From Nitrospirota bacterium (GTDB taxonomy: Bacteria; Nitrospirota; Nitrospiria; Nitrospirales; NS-4), in the NCBI GenBank assembly GCA_005877815.1, contig VBOG01000035.1:1-53715 (forward strand): 53,715 nt of DNA, written 5' to 3'. A program made the position numbers and the translations under genes. Of this stretch, positions 39,012 to 47,653 are shown one piece after another. Positions within the stretch are counted from its first letter, which is position 1, and every line of letters begins with the position of its first letter. The notes beneath the pieces are model-generated. The model was not told where the DNA came from, searched no databases, and was given only the letters and a program-made list of their open reading frames with translations.

Positions 39012-40343
39012 ATGTGGCTGGAACTGCTTGCTGTTGCTGGCCTCATCCTGCTGAACGGCTTCTTCGCCTGCGCCGAGCTGGCGATCGTCAATACCCGGCG
39101 CAGTCGTGTGAAGCAATTGGCCGAGGAAGGGAACCCAAACGCCCGCCTTGTCGCAGGATTTCAGGAAGACTCTGAGCGCTTTCTCGCGACCATTCAGATC
39201 GGAGTCACCGTGGCGGCCGCAACGGCGGCGGCCATCGGCGGCGCCGCGGCCGTTGAACATTTAAAACCTGCCTTGCTTGCCATTCCGCTGCCGTTCATGG
39301 AAAGCATCGCCGAACCCCTTGCGGTCGGCATCATCGTGCTCGCGATTTCATTTTTCACATTGATTCTCGGAGAATTAGTGCCGAAGATCCTGGCGCTCAG
39401 GAATCCCGAACAACTTGCGCTCATTGTCGCGGGCCCCATGGAATGGTTTTCCAAGGTGGCGGCCTGGGGGATCCGGCCGCTGACCCTCTCGACGCGTGCC
39501 GTCCTTCGGTTGATCGGGAGATCTGGCCAGGAGCAGAAACTATTTATCTCCGCCGAGGAGATCAATCTCCTCATGACCGAGGGCCGTGAAAAAGGTGTTT
39601 TCGACAAGACGGAACAGGATCTGATCCGGAGCGTCTTCGAATTTACCGACACATCCGTCAGGGAAGTGATGGTGCCGCGTCCCAAGATGTTCGCGATCGA
39701 GGTGGACACGCCGATTCCGGACGTTCTGCGGATCATCGATGAGAACAAATTCTCCCGCTATCCGGTGTACAGGAAGGAGCTGAACGACATCCGGGGGATC
39801 TTGTACCAGAAGGACCTCCTGAGTCGGGCCGTGGCGGGGCGGCCCTTCAAGCTGACCGATCTGCTCCATTCCGTCTATTACGTCCCGGAGTCTATGAAGG
39901 TGAGTGTGCTGCTCAAGGAGATGCAACGTCGCCGCATTCACATGGCCATTGTTGTGAACGAGCACGGCAGTGTGGAAGGTTTGGTTACGCTGGAGGACCT
40001 GATTGAGGAGATCGTCGGAGAGATTCAGGATGAATACGATACGGAAGAAAGGCCGGTGGAGCGGTTGAAGGACGGTTCGCTGTTGATTGACGCTTCCATG
40101 CCGATCAGGGATCTTGTTGATCTTCACGCGCTTCCCATCCCCATCACGACCGATTATGAAACCCTGAGCGGTTTCATCACTCACCAACTGCAGGGCATTC
40201 CTCGGGGCGGTGAGGTCATCCATCATGGCGGGTACCGGTTTACCGTGGTGGACCTGGGAGACCGCCGGGTGGCGAAGGTGAAAGTCGAACGCGTGGACCG
40301 ATCACACGCGGTCAAGGAACCGGTCCAAGCCGGATCGAAATGA
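39012..40343 (+). CDS. CNNM/CorC-type membrane protein (hemolysin family)
   Basis: A 443-aa membrane protein. The N-terminal DUF21 region has about four helices (LLAVAGLILLNGFFACAEL, with ATIQIGVTVAAATAAAI, and LAVGIIVLAISFFTLILGEL), with EFTDTSVREVMVPRPKM leading to a CBS-domain pair (FSRYPVYRKELNDIRGILY; HMAIVVNEHGSVEGLVTLED) and a C-terminal CorC_HlyC domain (LIDASMPIRDLVD to the end). The family transports magnesium or other divalent ions; the older hemolysin name is misleading. Its 3' end overlaps the convergent pabC by 42 bases. No strong ribosome-binding site precedes ATG 39012. Confidence 0.88.
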   Translation: MWLELLAVAGLILLNGFFACAELAIVNTRRSRVKQLAEEGNPNARLVAGFQEDSERFLATIQIGVTVAAATAAAIGGAAAVEHLKPALLAIPLPFMESIAEPLAVGIIVLAISFFTLILGELVPKILALRNPEQLALIVAGPMEWFSKVAAWGIRPLTLSTRAVLRLIGRSGQEQKLFISAEEINLLMTEGREKGVFDKTEQDLIRSVFEFTDTSVREVMVPRPKMFAIEVDTPIPDVLRIIDENKFSRYPVYRKELNDIRGILYQKDLLSRAVAGRPFKLTDLLHSVYYVPESMKVSVLLKEMQRRRIHMAIVVNEHGSVEGLVTLEDLIEEIVGEIQDEYDTEERPVERLKDGSLLIDASMPIRDLVDLHALPIPITTDYETLSGFITHQLQGIPRGGEVIHHGGYRFTVVDLGDRRVAKVKVERVDRSHAVKEPVQAGSK

Positions 40344-41168
40344 CGTATGAAGCCGACGGGTCATCGGACCCGGCCGGCCGTCTGCAAGCACCCGCCCGTC
40401 AATCTCTCTCACCGGCAGGATTTCCTGAGTCGTATTCGTCAAAAAGCATTCGTCGGCGTTGAAGAGATCGTCGGCGGTGACAACTCGTTCCTCCGACGGG
40501 ATGCTGAGCTCTCGAGCCAGCCGCAGCACCAGCGATCGGGTAATGCCTTCTAGAATGCCGCAGTCGAGAGACGGCGTTCTGAGCCGTCCACGCTGAACCA
40601 GAAAAATATTGCTCGTCGTTCCCTCCGTCACCGCTCCCGCATGGTTCAGCAGCAATCCCTCGTAAGCGCCCGCCGCCTTCGCCTCCATTTTTGCCAGAAT
40701 GTTGTTCAGGAAGTTGAGCGATTTGACATGCGGAGGCACCGCCTCCGCCAGATTGCGTCGGGTATGGACGACGATCACCGAGACGCCCTCTTCGTACAGT
40801 GACGGAGGATAGGGTTGAAACGGCTGGGCGATGATGACGAGCGTGGGTCGTTTGCACAATGCCGGATCCAAGCCGATGTCTCCTTCCCCCCGTGAGACCG
40901 TCACCCGTACCGTTGCCTCCTGAAGGCTATTCCGGGTCAGCGATGCGCGAACCAGTTCGGCCAAGTGGCTGGGGCTGGCCGGCAGCGGGAGTTGCAGGGA
41001 GGAAGCCGAGCGGCCGAGACGCATCAAGTGTTCGGAGAGCTGAAGGACGCGGCCTTGGTAGGCGCGCATGGTTTCAAACACGCCGTCTCCATAGAGGAAG
41101 CCGTGATCGAAGACCGACACGACCGCTTCTTCCTTCGGCACAAACCGATCATTCAAGTAGACCCACAT
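40302..41168 (-). CDS. pabC: Aminodeoxychorismate lyase (class IV PLP enzyme)
   Basis: A 288-aa pyridoxal-phosphate enzyme of fold type IV. It opens with YLNDRFVPKEEAVVSVFDHG and GDGVFETMRAYQG, has the PLP lysine Lys149 in PPHVKSLNFLNNILAKMEAK, and GAVTEGTTSNIFLV near residue 190. D-alanine aminotransferase and BCAT share the fold, but the gene directly follows pabB and shares its TGATG junction (ATG at 41168), which supports the p-aminobenzoate/folate role. The upstream in-frame GTG (41171) is less likely. Its 3' end overlaps the CNNM gene. Confidence 0.85.
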   Translation of the reverse strand: MWVYLNDRFVPKEEAVVSVFDHGFLYGDGVFETMRAYQGRVLQLSEHLMRLGRSASSLQLPLPASPSHLAELVRASLTRNSLQEATVRVTVSRGEGDIGLDPALCKRPTLVIIAQPFQPYPPSLYEEGVSVIVVHTRRNLAEAVPPHVKSLNFLNNILAKMEAKAAGAYEGLLLNHAGAVTEGTTSNIFLVQRGRLRTPSLDCGILEGITRSLVLRLARELSIPSEERVVTADDLFNADECFLTNTTQEILPVREIDGRVLADGRPGPMTRRLHTSFRSGLDRFLDRV

Positions 41169-42640
41169 CACGCTTCTCGCAGGGCTTTCAGGAGCGCCTC
41201 TGCCTTGAACAGCGTTTCCTGGTACTCGCGCACGGGATCGGAATCGGCCACGATGCCCGCGCCAACCTGGAGATAGGCGTGCCCCCCCGTGATCGTCAAG
41301 GTCCGGATCGTGATGTTGAGATCGAGGTCGCCGCCGGCACTGAAATAACCGATCGAGCCGGTATACGGCCCTCGGCGCACCGGCTCCAGCTCATCAATGA
41401 TCTCCATGCAGCGAACCTTCGGCACACCGGTCACCGTTCCTCCGGGAAAGACTGCCTGGATCACATCAATCGCATCGCGGCCGGGTGCCAGACGTCCGTG
41501 AATGTTCGAGACGATGTGGCTGACGTGCGAGTAGCGTTCCACGACCATGAACTCATCGACTCGGACCGTACCATACTCGCACACCCGGCCCAAATCGTTG
41601 CGCTCGAGATCCACCAGCATGAGATGCTCGGCCCGTTCCTTGCCGTTCATCAGCAAGTCTTCCGTGAGGCGGCGATCCTCATCGGGCGTGGCGCCGCGAG
41701 GACGCGTCCCCGCGATTGGACGGGTCTCCACATCGCTGCCTGTCAGGCTCACCAGACGTTCCGGCGAACATCCGGCGAGTGTGACGTCGGGGAACTCCAG
41801 CAAGGCGGCGAAAGGCGAAGGGTTGATGTCGCGCAGCTTTTCATACACCGCTCGTGGTGAGCGCCCGCCCAGGCCCACCGTAAAGCGATGGGAGAGGTTG
41901 GCCTGGTAGATATCGCCGCGGGCGATGTACTCGAGGCACCGGCGGACGCGCCTGACATACTCGGTTTCATCGAGCCCGGGGGTGACGCTCATCGCGGTGA
42001 CAGGCGGCACGGTGGATGGCTGACAGGCAGACTCCGAGAGTCTCGACTCAAGAAGCGCCAGACGTGCGCGCCCTTCCTTATATAAGGCCTCACGCGGTTC
42101 TTTCAGAAAACGCTCGCCGAAAGGCGTAAAGACCAGCCAAAGGAGCGCCTCGTTGTGATCGATGACGGCGACCGTGTCGAAGAAGGCCAGCTCCAAGTCG
42201 GGTAAATGGAGATCATCGGGCGCTCGCCGGGGAAGATTCTCAAAGCACTGGGCAAGATCATAACCGAGAAAGCCGATGCCGCCGCCGTAGAAGGGAGGGA
42301 TGCCGGCGGGGCGTGGCACGGCCATGCGTCGCAGGAGATCGCGAAGCGCGGCCATCGGATCCCCGATGCAAGACTGCATGGGTTGATCACGTGTGATCCA
42401 CTCAAGGTGTCGGCCACGGGTCCGAAAGATCAGTGAAGGGTTGGCAGCGATAATGGAAAAACGATGGCGAGTGTCAGCCCCTCCAGAGGAATGGCCGCTT
42501 TCCAACAGCACGGGACACGGATCATCAGCCGTGAGGCGTTGATACAGATCGAATGCCGAGACCGCTGGCAGGGGGATCGTCGTGGCGAACGGAACGGGCA
42601 CGGAAGCAGTGAGAAAAGCTTTTCTGGTTGTGGCGGGCAT
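41168..42640 (-). CDS. pabB: Aminodeoxychorismate synthase component I
   Basis: A 490-aa chorismate-binding enzyme converting chorismate with ammonia to aminodeoxychorismate. Motifs are HRFSIIAANPSLIFRTRG in the N-terminal half, then GGIGFLGYDLAQC, IARGDIYQANLSHRF, RPIAGTRPRGATPDEDRRL, HLMLVDLERNDLGRVC, and the late GVPKVRCMEIIDELE and GSIGYFSAGGDLDLNITIR. TrpE is similar, but the pabC partner next to it supports PabB. Amidotransferase PabA is not seen in the window. The N-terminus is short and starts at ATG 42640 with no strong ribosome-binding site; the atp operon diverges upstream. Confidence 0.88.
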   Translation of the reverse strand: MPATTRKAFLTASVPVPFATTIPLPAVSAFDLYQRLTADDPCPVLLESGHSSGGADTRHRFSIIAANPSLIFRTRGRHLEWITRDQPMQSCIGDPMAALRDLLRRMAVPRPAGIPPFYGGGIGFLGYDLAQCFENLPRRAPDDLHLPDLELAFFDTVAVIDHNEALLWLVFTPFGERFLKEPREALYKEGRARLALLESRLSESACQPSTVPPVTAMSVTPGLDETEYVRRVRRCLEYIARGDIYQANLSHRFTVGLGGRSPRAVYEKLRDINPSPFAALLEFPDVTLAGCSPERLVSLTGSDVETRPIAGTRPRGATPDEDRRLTEDLLMNGKERAEHLMLVDLERNDLGRVCEYGTVRVDEFMVVERYSHVSHIVSNIHGRLAPGRDAIDVIQAVFPGGTVTGVPKVRCMEIIDELEPVRRGPYTGSIGYFSAGGDLDLNITIRTLTITGGHAYLQVGAGIVADSDPVREYQETLFKAEALLKALREA

Positions 42641-42720
42641 GGTCTTTTTGCGGGAATAGGAGTTTCGTTGCGTCGCATCTTAACGCAGCCGTTTCACTGC
42701 GGCAAGGCACACGTCGATCC

Positions 42721-42749
42721 TTGACAATCCCGTACGGATTCTGTTTAGA
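42721..42749 (+). promoter_or_regulatory. Probable promoter of the atp (F0) operon
   Basis: A perfect -35 box TTGACA at 42721-42726 is followed after 17 bases by TTTAGA, a weaker -10 element. It sits ~31 bases before the start of the first gene (42780), in the gap with divergent pabB. The -35 is the strongest part of the call. Confidence 0.45.
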
Positions 42750-42779
42750 TGGCGCCCGTTTAGCGGAGTCCGGGAGTTC

Positions 42780-42989
42780 ATGGCAAGCGAACCGAGTGAC
42801 TTCCGCAAAGGCCTCTCCTACGCCGCGCGGATCGGAGTCGAGTTGGTCTCGGCATTGGCAGTGGGTGGAGGCCTTGGGTATCTCGCAGACTGGTATTTCG
42901 GCACGAGTCCCTGGCTGATCGTCGTCGGTCTCTTCCTCGGGATGTCTGCCGGCCTCTTAAACGTCTATCGAATGGCATCGCGTCTCTGA
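42780..42989 (+). CDS. AtpZ/AtpI-like F0F1 ATPase accessory protein
   Basis: A 69-aa membrane protein with two helices (RIGVELVSALAVGGGLGYLAD; SPWLIVVGLFLGMSAGLLNV). The pattern matches the AtpZ/AtpI-type proteins that precede atpB and help assemble the c-ring or handle magnesium. It overlaps atpB at TGATG. The start ATG follows a GGGAG site. Which of the two small families it belongs to is not certain. Confidence 0.85.
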   Translation: MASEPSDFRKGLSYAARIGVELVSALAVGGGLGYLADWYFGTSPWLIVVGLFLGMSAGLLNVYRMASRL

Positions 42990-43735
42990 TGGAAAATCCT
43001 CTTCATCCCTTCGAATTACATTCCTATGGACATCTGTCGCTCTTCGGCCTTGATATTTCGTTGAACAAGGCCGTGATCATGATGTGGATCATCATTGCCC
43101 TTGCGGCGTGGTTTCTCATTCAGGCCGGCCGCGAGCGGCGTCTCATCCCCTCACGGTTGCAAAGCATCGCCGAAATGCTCGTGGAATTTCTCCGCGGCAT
43201 GATCATGGATACCATCGGGAAGGAGGGGATGCGGTTCTTCCCCTTCATCGGCACGTTGTTTATCTTTATTCTCTTTTCGAATCTCCTGGGCCTGATTCCG
43301 GGGTCGTATACTGTGACGAGCCAAATCGTCGTGACGGCAGCGTTTGCGCTGTTTGTCTACACGATGAGCATCGTCGTGGGGTTCGCCTACCACGGCATCA
43401 AGTTCTTCGGGATTTTGATCCCGCCCGGCACGCCGACGCTGCTGCTGCCGCTGATGATGCCGATTGAAGTAATCAGCCAGCTTGCGCGCCCGCTGGCGCT
43501 TGCCGTACGGCTCTTTGCGAACATGACGGCCGGCCATACGATCCTCGCGGTTCTCTTCGGCATGGCGCTCTCGTTGCCCTTGTTGATCGGCTGGCTGCCG
43601 TTTGCGTTTACGATCGCGATCTCGGGCTTGGAGGTCGGCATCGCCTTCATCCAGGCCTACATTTTTACGATTCTCACATGCGTGTATCTCGGTGACGCCA
43701 TCAATCTCCACGGGCATTCCGAGGGCGCGCATTAA
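42989..43735 (+). CDS. atpB: ATP synthase F0 subunit a
   Basis: A 248-aa membrane protein with five or six helices. It contains the conserved arginine region LARPLALAVRLFANMTAGHT, in which the essential Arg faces the c-ring, and AYIFTILTCVYLGDAI in the last helix. It provides the proton half-channels of ATP synthase. It overlaps the AtpZ/I gene and precedes atpE by 32 bases. Length is typical. Confidence 0.95.
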   Translation: MENPLHPFELHSYGHLSLFGLDISLNKAVIMMWIIIALAAWFLIQAGRERRLIPSRLQSIAEMLVEFLRGMIMDTIGKEGMRFFPFIGTLFIFILFSNLLGLIPGSYTVTSQIVVTAAFALFVYTMSIVVGFAYHGIKFFGILIPPGTPTLLLPLMMPIEVISQLARPLALAVRLFANMTAGHTILAVLFGMALSLPLLIGWLPFAFTIAISGLEVGIAFIQAYIFTILTCVYLGDAINLHGHSEGAH

Positions 43736-43767
43736 CGACGGGTTCTGGGACGAAAGGAGACGATTGA

Positions 43768-44001
43768 ATGGATGCTGCAGCGGCTGCATTTCTGGGGATG
43801 GGTTTGGCGGCCGCCGGGTTTGCCGGCGCCGGTGTGGGGATCGGGTACATTTTTGGGAAGATGATCGAGGCGGTCGCCCGGCAGCCTGAAGCCGAAGCAC
43901 GAGTCGGAAAATACATGTGGATCGGGTTTGCGCTCGTTGAAGCCATTGCGCTCTACGGCTTAGTCATCGCGTTCATTATTATGGGGCTGCGCGGGAAGTA
44001 A
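43768..44001 (+). CDS. atpE: ATP synthase F0 subunit c
   Basis: A 77-aa two-helix hairpin that forms the rotary c-ring. Helix 1 is glycine/alanine-rich (AAAGFAGAGVGIGYIFG), the polar loop is ARQPEAEARV, and helix 2 carries the ion-binding Glu58 in FALVEAIALYGLVIAF. I see no clear sodium-type ligand set, so proton use is assumed. GAAAGGAG precedes the ATG. It lies between atpB and atpF. Confidence 0.95.
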   Translation: MDAAAAAFLGMGLAAAGFAGAGVGIGYIFGKMIEAVARQPEAEARVGKYMWIGFALVEAIALYGLVIAFIIMGLRGK

Positions 44002-44032
44002 CCCTGCACAGAGCCCGCTATAGAGGATCGAC

Positions 44033-44542
44033 ATGCCACAGTTCGAAACGCATTTCTTCTCGTCGCTGATCTTTTGGGAGATCGTCTCGTTCGCCGCGTT
44101 GCTGTTCGTCCTGGCGAAATACGCGTTTCCGCCGATTCTTGAAGGCCTCGATGCGCGGGAGCGCAAAATCCGCGAAAGCATCGAGTCTGCAGAACGGCTC
44201 CGCGCGGAAGCGGACCGCCGGATGATCGAGTACGAAGCGAAGATGAAGTCGGCGCAGAAAGAAGCGGAGACCATGATTCTGGAAGCCAAGCTCAGAGCGC
44301 AGCACGTCCAAGAAGAAAACGAGCGTCGCCTCTCAGCGGATGCCGAACGCATCAAAGCGGCCGCCACAAGGGACATCGACCAGGAACGCCGCCGGGCGCT
44401 GGAAGAGGTATGCCGCTCGGTCTCAGATCTCGCACTGCTCATTGCTGAAAAGCTCGTCGAGCGTAGCCTCAACGACGCCGATCACAAGCGGCTCGCGGAA
44501 GAATCCCTCGCCGCCGTCGCGAAGGATTACGAAAAGTCCTAA
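44033..44542 (+). CDS. atpF: ATP synthase F0 subunit b
   Basis: A 169-aa protein with an N-terminal membrane helix (FFSSLIFWEIVSFAALLFVL) and a long charged coiled coil, the peripheral stalk. It is the last gene of the operon here: no atpH, A, G, D or C follow, and the next gene is on the opposite strand. F1 genes must be elsewhere. It starts 31 bases after atpE. The coiled coil runs to the C-terminus, as usual. Confidence 0.93.
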   Translation: MPQFETHFFSSLIFWEIVSFAALLFVLAKYAFPPILEGLDARERKIRESIESAERLRAEADRRMIEYEAKMKSAQKEAETMILEAKLRAQHVQEENERRLSADAERIKAAATRDIDQERRRALEEVCRSVSDLALLIAEKLVERSLNDADHKRLAEESLAAVAKDYEKS

Positions 44543-44644
44543 GAGCAAACTCGCCTGTTCCCGAGAGTCAGTAATATTATTCCCAGTGTGCCGACTAAGG
44601 GAAAAGGCCCGCTCCGACCCTTCCCCCCACAATCAGCCGGCTGC
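44543..44644. other. Convergent gap after atpF
   Basis: About 100 bases between two convergent genes. AAGGG and CCCTT (around 44597-44622) could pair to form a weak terminator, but there is no classical stem with T-run. No gene is seen. Confidence 0.3.
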
Positions 44645-44983
44645 TCACCTCGGCTCGGCTTGGATCTTCGTGGCATCTTTGATGTGGTCTTCCATCACTC
44701 CCTTGTTGACATAGCCAGGGTCTGTCACAACGGGCAACCGTGTCTCTCCGCGCCGTAAATTGTCCCGCTCTCTAATGGCCTTATTTTGATCGGCAAATGC
44801 GCCATCCTTAGGCTCATTTGCGACCGAGCCTTCGAGGGCAGACGATCCGTAGAGATCAGTCGCCTTAGTGCCTTCCGAGGGGTAGCCGGGCCGATCTTTC
44901 TTCATCAGAGCGGGATTGGCATGGGCAAGAGTGGTGACGGCAAGAGAGGCGACCAATGCCACTGTATACAACATGGCTTTCAT
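44645..44983 (-). CDS. Small exported protein with GYP..LYG motif
   Basis: A 112-aa protein with a Sec signal peptide (MKAMLYTVALVASLAVTTLA, cleavage near AHA). The mature part contains RPGYPSEGTKATDLYGSSAL, similar to the exported protein at 20103-20420, then a charged region (NKAIRERDNLRRGE) and TDPGYVNKGVMED. ATG 44983 is preferred over the earlier frame start (45064) because GGAGG lies nine bases upstream and the signal peptide begins there. Function unknown. It converges with the atp operon. Confidence 0.75.
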   Translation of the reverse strand: MKAMLYTVALVASLAVTTLAHANPALMKKDRPGYPSEGTKATDLYGSSALEGSVANEPKDGAFADQNKAIRERDNLRRGETRLPVVTDPGYVNKGVMEDHIKDATKIQAEPR

Positions 44984-45498
44984 GGTGCGAATCCTCCTTA
45001 TGTGAGAGCATGGAAGAAGATGGGTGGAGAGAATCCGTAACCTCCTTTCGCTGAGCTTCCCCAAGCATCGGCCCAGCTCCAGAAATTAGGCTAGAAGGCA
45101 TAACCACGCAAGTCAAGGTCCTCCCTACCAAAGGGGACATGCGCGGCTATTGAATGAGGCAATCACAAGCGGCTCGGAGATCATCCTAAACAGCGGAGGC
45201 ACGCTGGAAAAGTTAGGCCAGCGATCCCCAAATGAAGGGGCCCTGACAATGTGACCGCCACGGCCAGCCAGAGGTTCGATGTCGCAAAGAGCACGTAGGC
45301 GACAGTCAACAAGAGCGCGATCACCATCAACAGCCCACCCGCGGTGATCCATGGTTTCCGATGGGTGCTGGTTGAGTTGGAGGCGCTGCTGATCGGTATG
45401 GCCTACTTGTCCGGCATCAGCCGATGCCCATATCATAAACTCCTTCCTCAAGATAATAAACACCTCACGTTGTACTCTGTACAGGCTTTTTGAGAGAC
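44984..45498 (-). other. Long gap with a possible membrane-protein remnant
   Basis: No convincing complete gene in these 515 bases. On the - strand, 45182-45402 is open in one frame and encodes a strongly hydrophobic stretch (ITAGGLLMVIALLLTVAYVL, then WLAVAVTLSGPLHLGIAGL), but there is no good start codon and a stop precedes it. It may be the tail of a decayed gene. The overlapping 112-aa frame (45125-45463) has no protein-like features. Confidence 0.35.
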
Positions 45499-46323
45499 TC
45501 AGGATGAATGAATGTTGGTGCTGCCTTGGCGGTAGCCCGAGGGATCGAGGGTGATCTCGGTGAAACCGAGGCCGGCAAGATTCAAGGTGACACGGTCCTG
45601 CATCGCGGGTTCGAAGAGCCTTCCCAGCTCATCCTGTCCGACTTCCACACGCGCGCGGCCGGCATAGTCGCGGACGCGTACCTGGCGAAACCCCTGCCCG
45701 AGCAAAAATGCCTCAGCGCGTTCCACGCGGGCCAGCTTTTCCACGGTGATGATGTCTCCGCGCGCGATGCGTGATGAGAGGCAGGCGGCCGCTGGCTTGT
45801 CCCAATTCGAGAGCCCCAAGATTTTGGCAGTTTCCCGAATATCAGCCTTGCCCATGGCCGCTTCCAAGAGTGGACTTCTCACCCCGTGCTCTCTGGCCGC
45901 GCGCAAGCCCGGCCGCTCGTCTCCGGCATCATCACGATGCGTTCCATCGAGCACATAGGCGAAGCCCATCCGCTCTGCCAGAGGGATGAGCGCGGAATAG
46001 AGATCGGTCTTGCAGTGATAGCATCGGGCGGCGTCATTTCGTATGAACCCATCGTAGCGAAGCTGGTCCGTGTCGTGAAGGATCTGGTGCACGCCGATCT
46101 CCGCGCACAATTGCCGCGCCAATGCGAGTTCCACCGCCGGGAATGTTGCCGACACGGCGGTGACTGCCGCGGTGCGATCCCCCAGGACGTCGTGCGCCGT
46201 CTTCAGCACCAGCGTGCTGTCGATGCCGCCCGAGAAGGCGACGAGGGCGGAGTCCATGCCCCGCATGATCCCCTGCAATCGCTCGAGGGGCCCGCTCGTC
46301 TCATGACCGTCATGGTTTGCCAA
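45499..46323 (-). CDS. larE: LarE-type sulfur transferase (PP-loop ATPase)
   Basis: A ~274-aa PP-loop protein of the LarE family, which adds sulfur to the pyridinium dicarboxylate precursor of the nickel-pincer cofactor of lactate racemase. Visible: the P-loop AFSGGIDSTLVL (Ser31-Gly33), RCYHC (Cys101, Cys104), and PAAACLSSRIA with Cys181, the position of the sacrificial cysteine. TTG 46323 is chosen: GGAG lies eight bases before it and later ATGs would cut the PP-loop leader; it overlaps the upstream gene by 14 bases. No larA, larB or larC is nearby. Confidence 0.85.
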   Translation of the reverse strand: MANHDGHETSGPLERLQGIMRGMDSALVAFSGGIDSTLVLKTAHDVLGDRTAAVTAVSATFPAVELALARQLCAEIGVHQILHDTDQLRYDGFIRNDAARCYHCKTDLYSALIPLAERMGFAYVLDGTHRDDAGDERPGLRAAREHGVRSPLLEAAMGKADIRETAKILGLSNWDKPAAACLSSRIARGDIITVEKLARVERAEAFLLGQGFRQVRVRDYAGRARVEVGQDELGRLFEPAMQDRVTLNLAGLGFTEITLDPSGYRQGSTNIHSS

Positions 46324-47653
46324 GGACCATCTCCGGATTGATCTTTGCTTCGGATTGCTTTGCCACCACCACCAGCGCGTAGACGTCGGGGTGGAGATAT
46401 TGTTCGGCGACGCGCAGCACATCTTCTTTCGTCACGGCTCGGATCGCCTTGGGATAATCTTCGAAATAACTGAGGCCCAGGCCATGCAGCTCCACCAGTG
46501 TCAGCAAGGCGGCGAGTTTGCCGGTCGTGTCGAGGCGCAAGGGGAAGCTTCCGATCAGGTACGCCTTCGCGTCGGCCAATTCCTGATCGCTCACCGGTTC
46601 GGTCCGGATGCGCTTCATCTCTTCGACGACGCTGGCAATCGCCTGATTGGCCGCTGCATTTCGCGTCTGCAGTTGAACGGTGAAGGGACCCGGCATGACG
46701 TTGGCCTGAAATCCGCTGTCCACATCGTAGGCTAATCCCTTCTGGTCCCGGATGCGGTTCACGAGACGGGAGGAAAAGCCGCCGCCGCCGAGGATGTAGT
46801 TCATCACGGACACCGCGTAGAAGTCAGGGTTCTTCCGGTCGATGCCGAGGTGCCCAAGGATTACATTCGCCTGCGTGAGGTCCTTGTCGATCAGTTTCAG
46901 CTTCGGCTGTTGGAGCGGAACCGCCGGCGAGAACGTGGATGGCACGCCATCTTTCTTGGTCCATTTTCCGAAGTGCTTGCGGACGACATCGAGCGCTTCG
47001 TGCTCCCGTATGTCGCCGACGATGGCGACGATCGTCCGGTTTGGCCGGTAATAGGTGTGATGGAACTGCACCAGGTCGTTGCGGGTGATTTTCGGCACCG
47101 TTTTCTCCGTGCCATTGGCCGCACGCCGGTAGGGATTGCCTTGAAACACGATCTCATCGAACGCCTTGATGGCGATCACGCCCGGCTCGTCCTTCTCTCC
47201 CTGGAGTTGGCCCATCAACTCGCCTCGGACGCGGGCCACATCCTTCTCGGCAAAGATCGGATTCATGAGGATATCGGACAATATCGTCAAGCCAAGGTCC
47301 ACGTCCTTCTTCAAGACCCGGAGCGTCACAGTGGAAAAATCCTGAGCGCCCTGCGTGGCAAGCTCTCCTCCGATGAATTCGATCTGTTGCGCGATTTGAG
47401 CGGCGCTCCTGGTTTTCGTGCCTTCATCCAACATCCCGGCGGTCATGTAGGCGAGGCCGGCCAGGGCATCGGGATCGTGGACGGCGCCGGCCTTGACCAG
47501 AACATTGACCGTGACGATGGGAAGAGACGGTTGGTCCACGATGAGGACGATCATGTTGTTCGGGGTGACGATCCGAACCGGTTTGATGTCCGCGGCGAAC
47601 GATGCCTGGGCAAGGACGAGCACAATGACGACCGCCGCCGCTATCCGCGTCAT
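46310..47653 (-). CDS. M16 family peptidase-like protein, non-catalytic
   Basis: A 447-aa exported protein of the M16 (insulinase/pitrilysin) fold. Signal peptide ITRIAAAVVIVLVLAQ-like (MTRIAAAVVIVLVLAQASFA). The fold is recognised from LAGLAYMTAGMLDEGT and GGGGFSSRLVNRIRDQKGLA, but the zinc motif HxxEH is absent at the expected place (LAYMTAGML), so it is a non-catalytic partner. It overlaps the upstream catalytic partner by four bases. ATG 47653 is the first sensible start; upstream frame lies in that gene. larE follows. Confidence 0.88.
   Translation of the reverse strand: MTRIAAAVVIVLVLAQASFAADIKPVRIVTPNNMIVLIVDQPSLPIVTVNVLVKAGAVHDPDALAGLAYMTAGMLDEGTKTRSAAQIAQQIEFIGGELATQGAQDFSTVTLRVLKKDVDLGLTILSDILMNPIFAEKDVARVRGELMGQLQGEKDEPGVIAIKAFDEIVFQGNPYRRAANGTEKTVPKITRNDLVQFHHTYYRPNRTIVAIVGDIREHEALDVVRKHFGKWTKKDGVPSTFSPAVPLQQPKLKLIDKDLTQANVILGHLGIDRKNPDFYAVSVMNYILGGGGFSSRLVNRIRDQKGLAYDVDSGFQANVMPGPFTVQLQTRNAAANQAIASVVEEMKRIRTEPVSDQELADAKAYLIGSFPLRLDTTGKLAALLTLVELHGLGLSYFEDYPKAIRAVTKEDVLRVAEQYLHPDVYALVVVAKQSEAKINPEMVLGKP

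Noticed and set aside
45125-45463. 112-aa frame on the - strand
   Set aside because: No signal peptide, domain or protein-like composition; a different frame carries the hydrophobic remnant instead.
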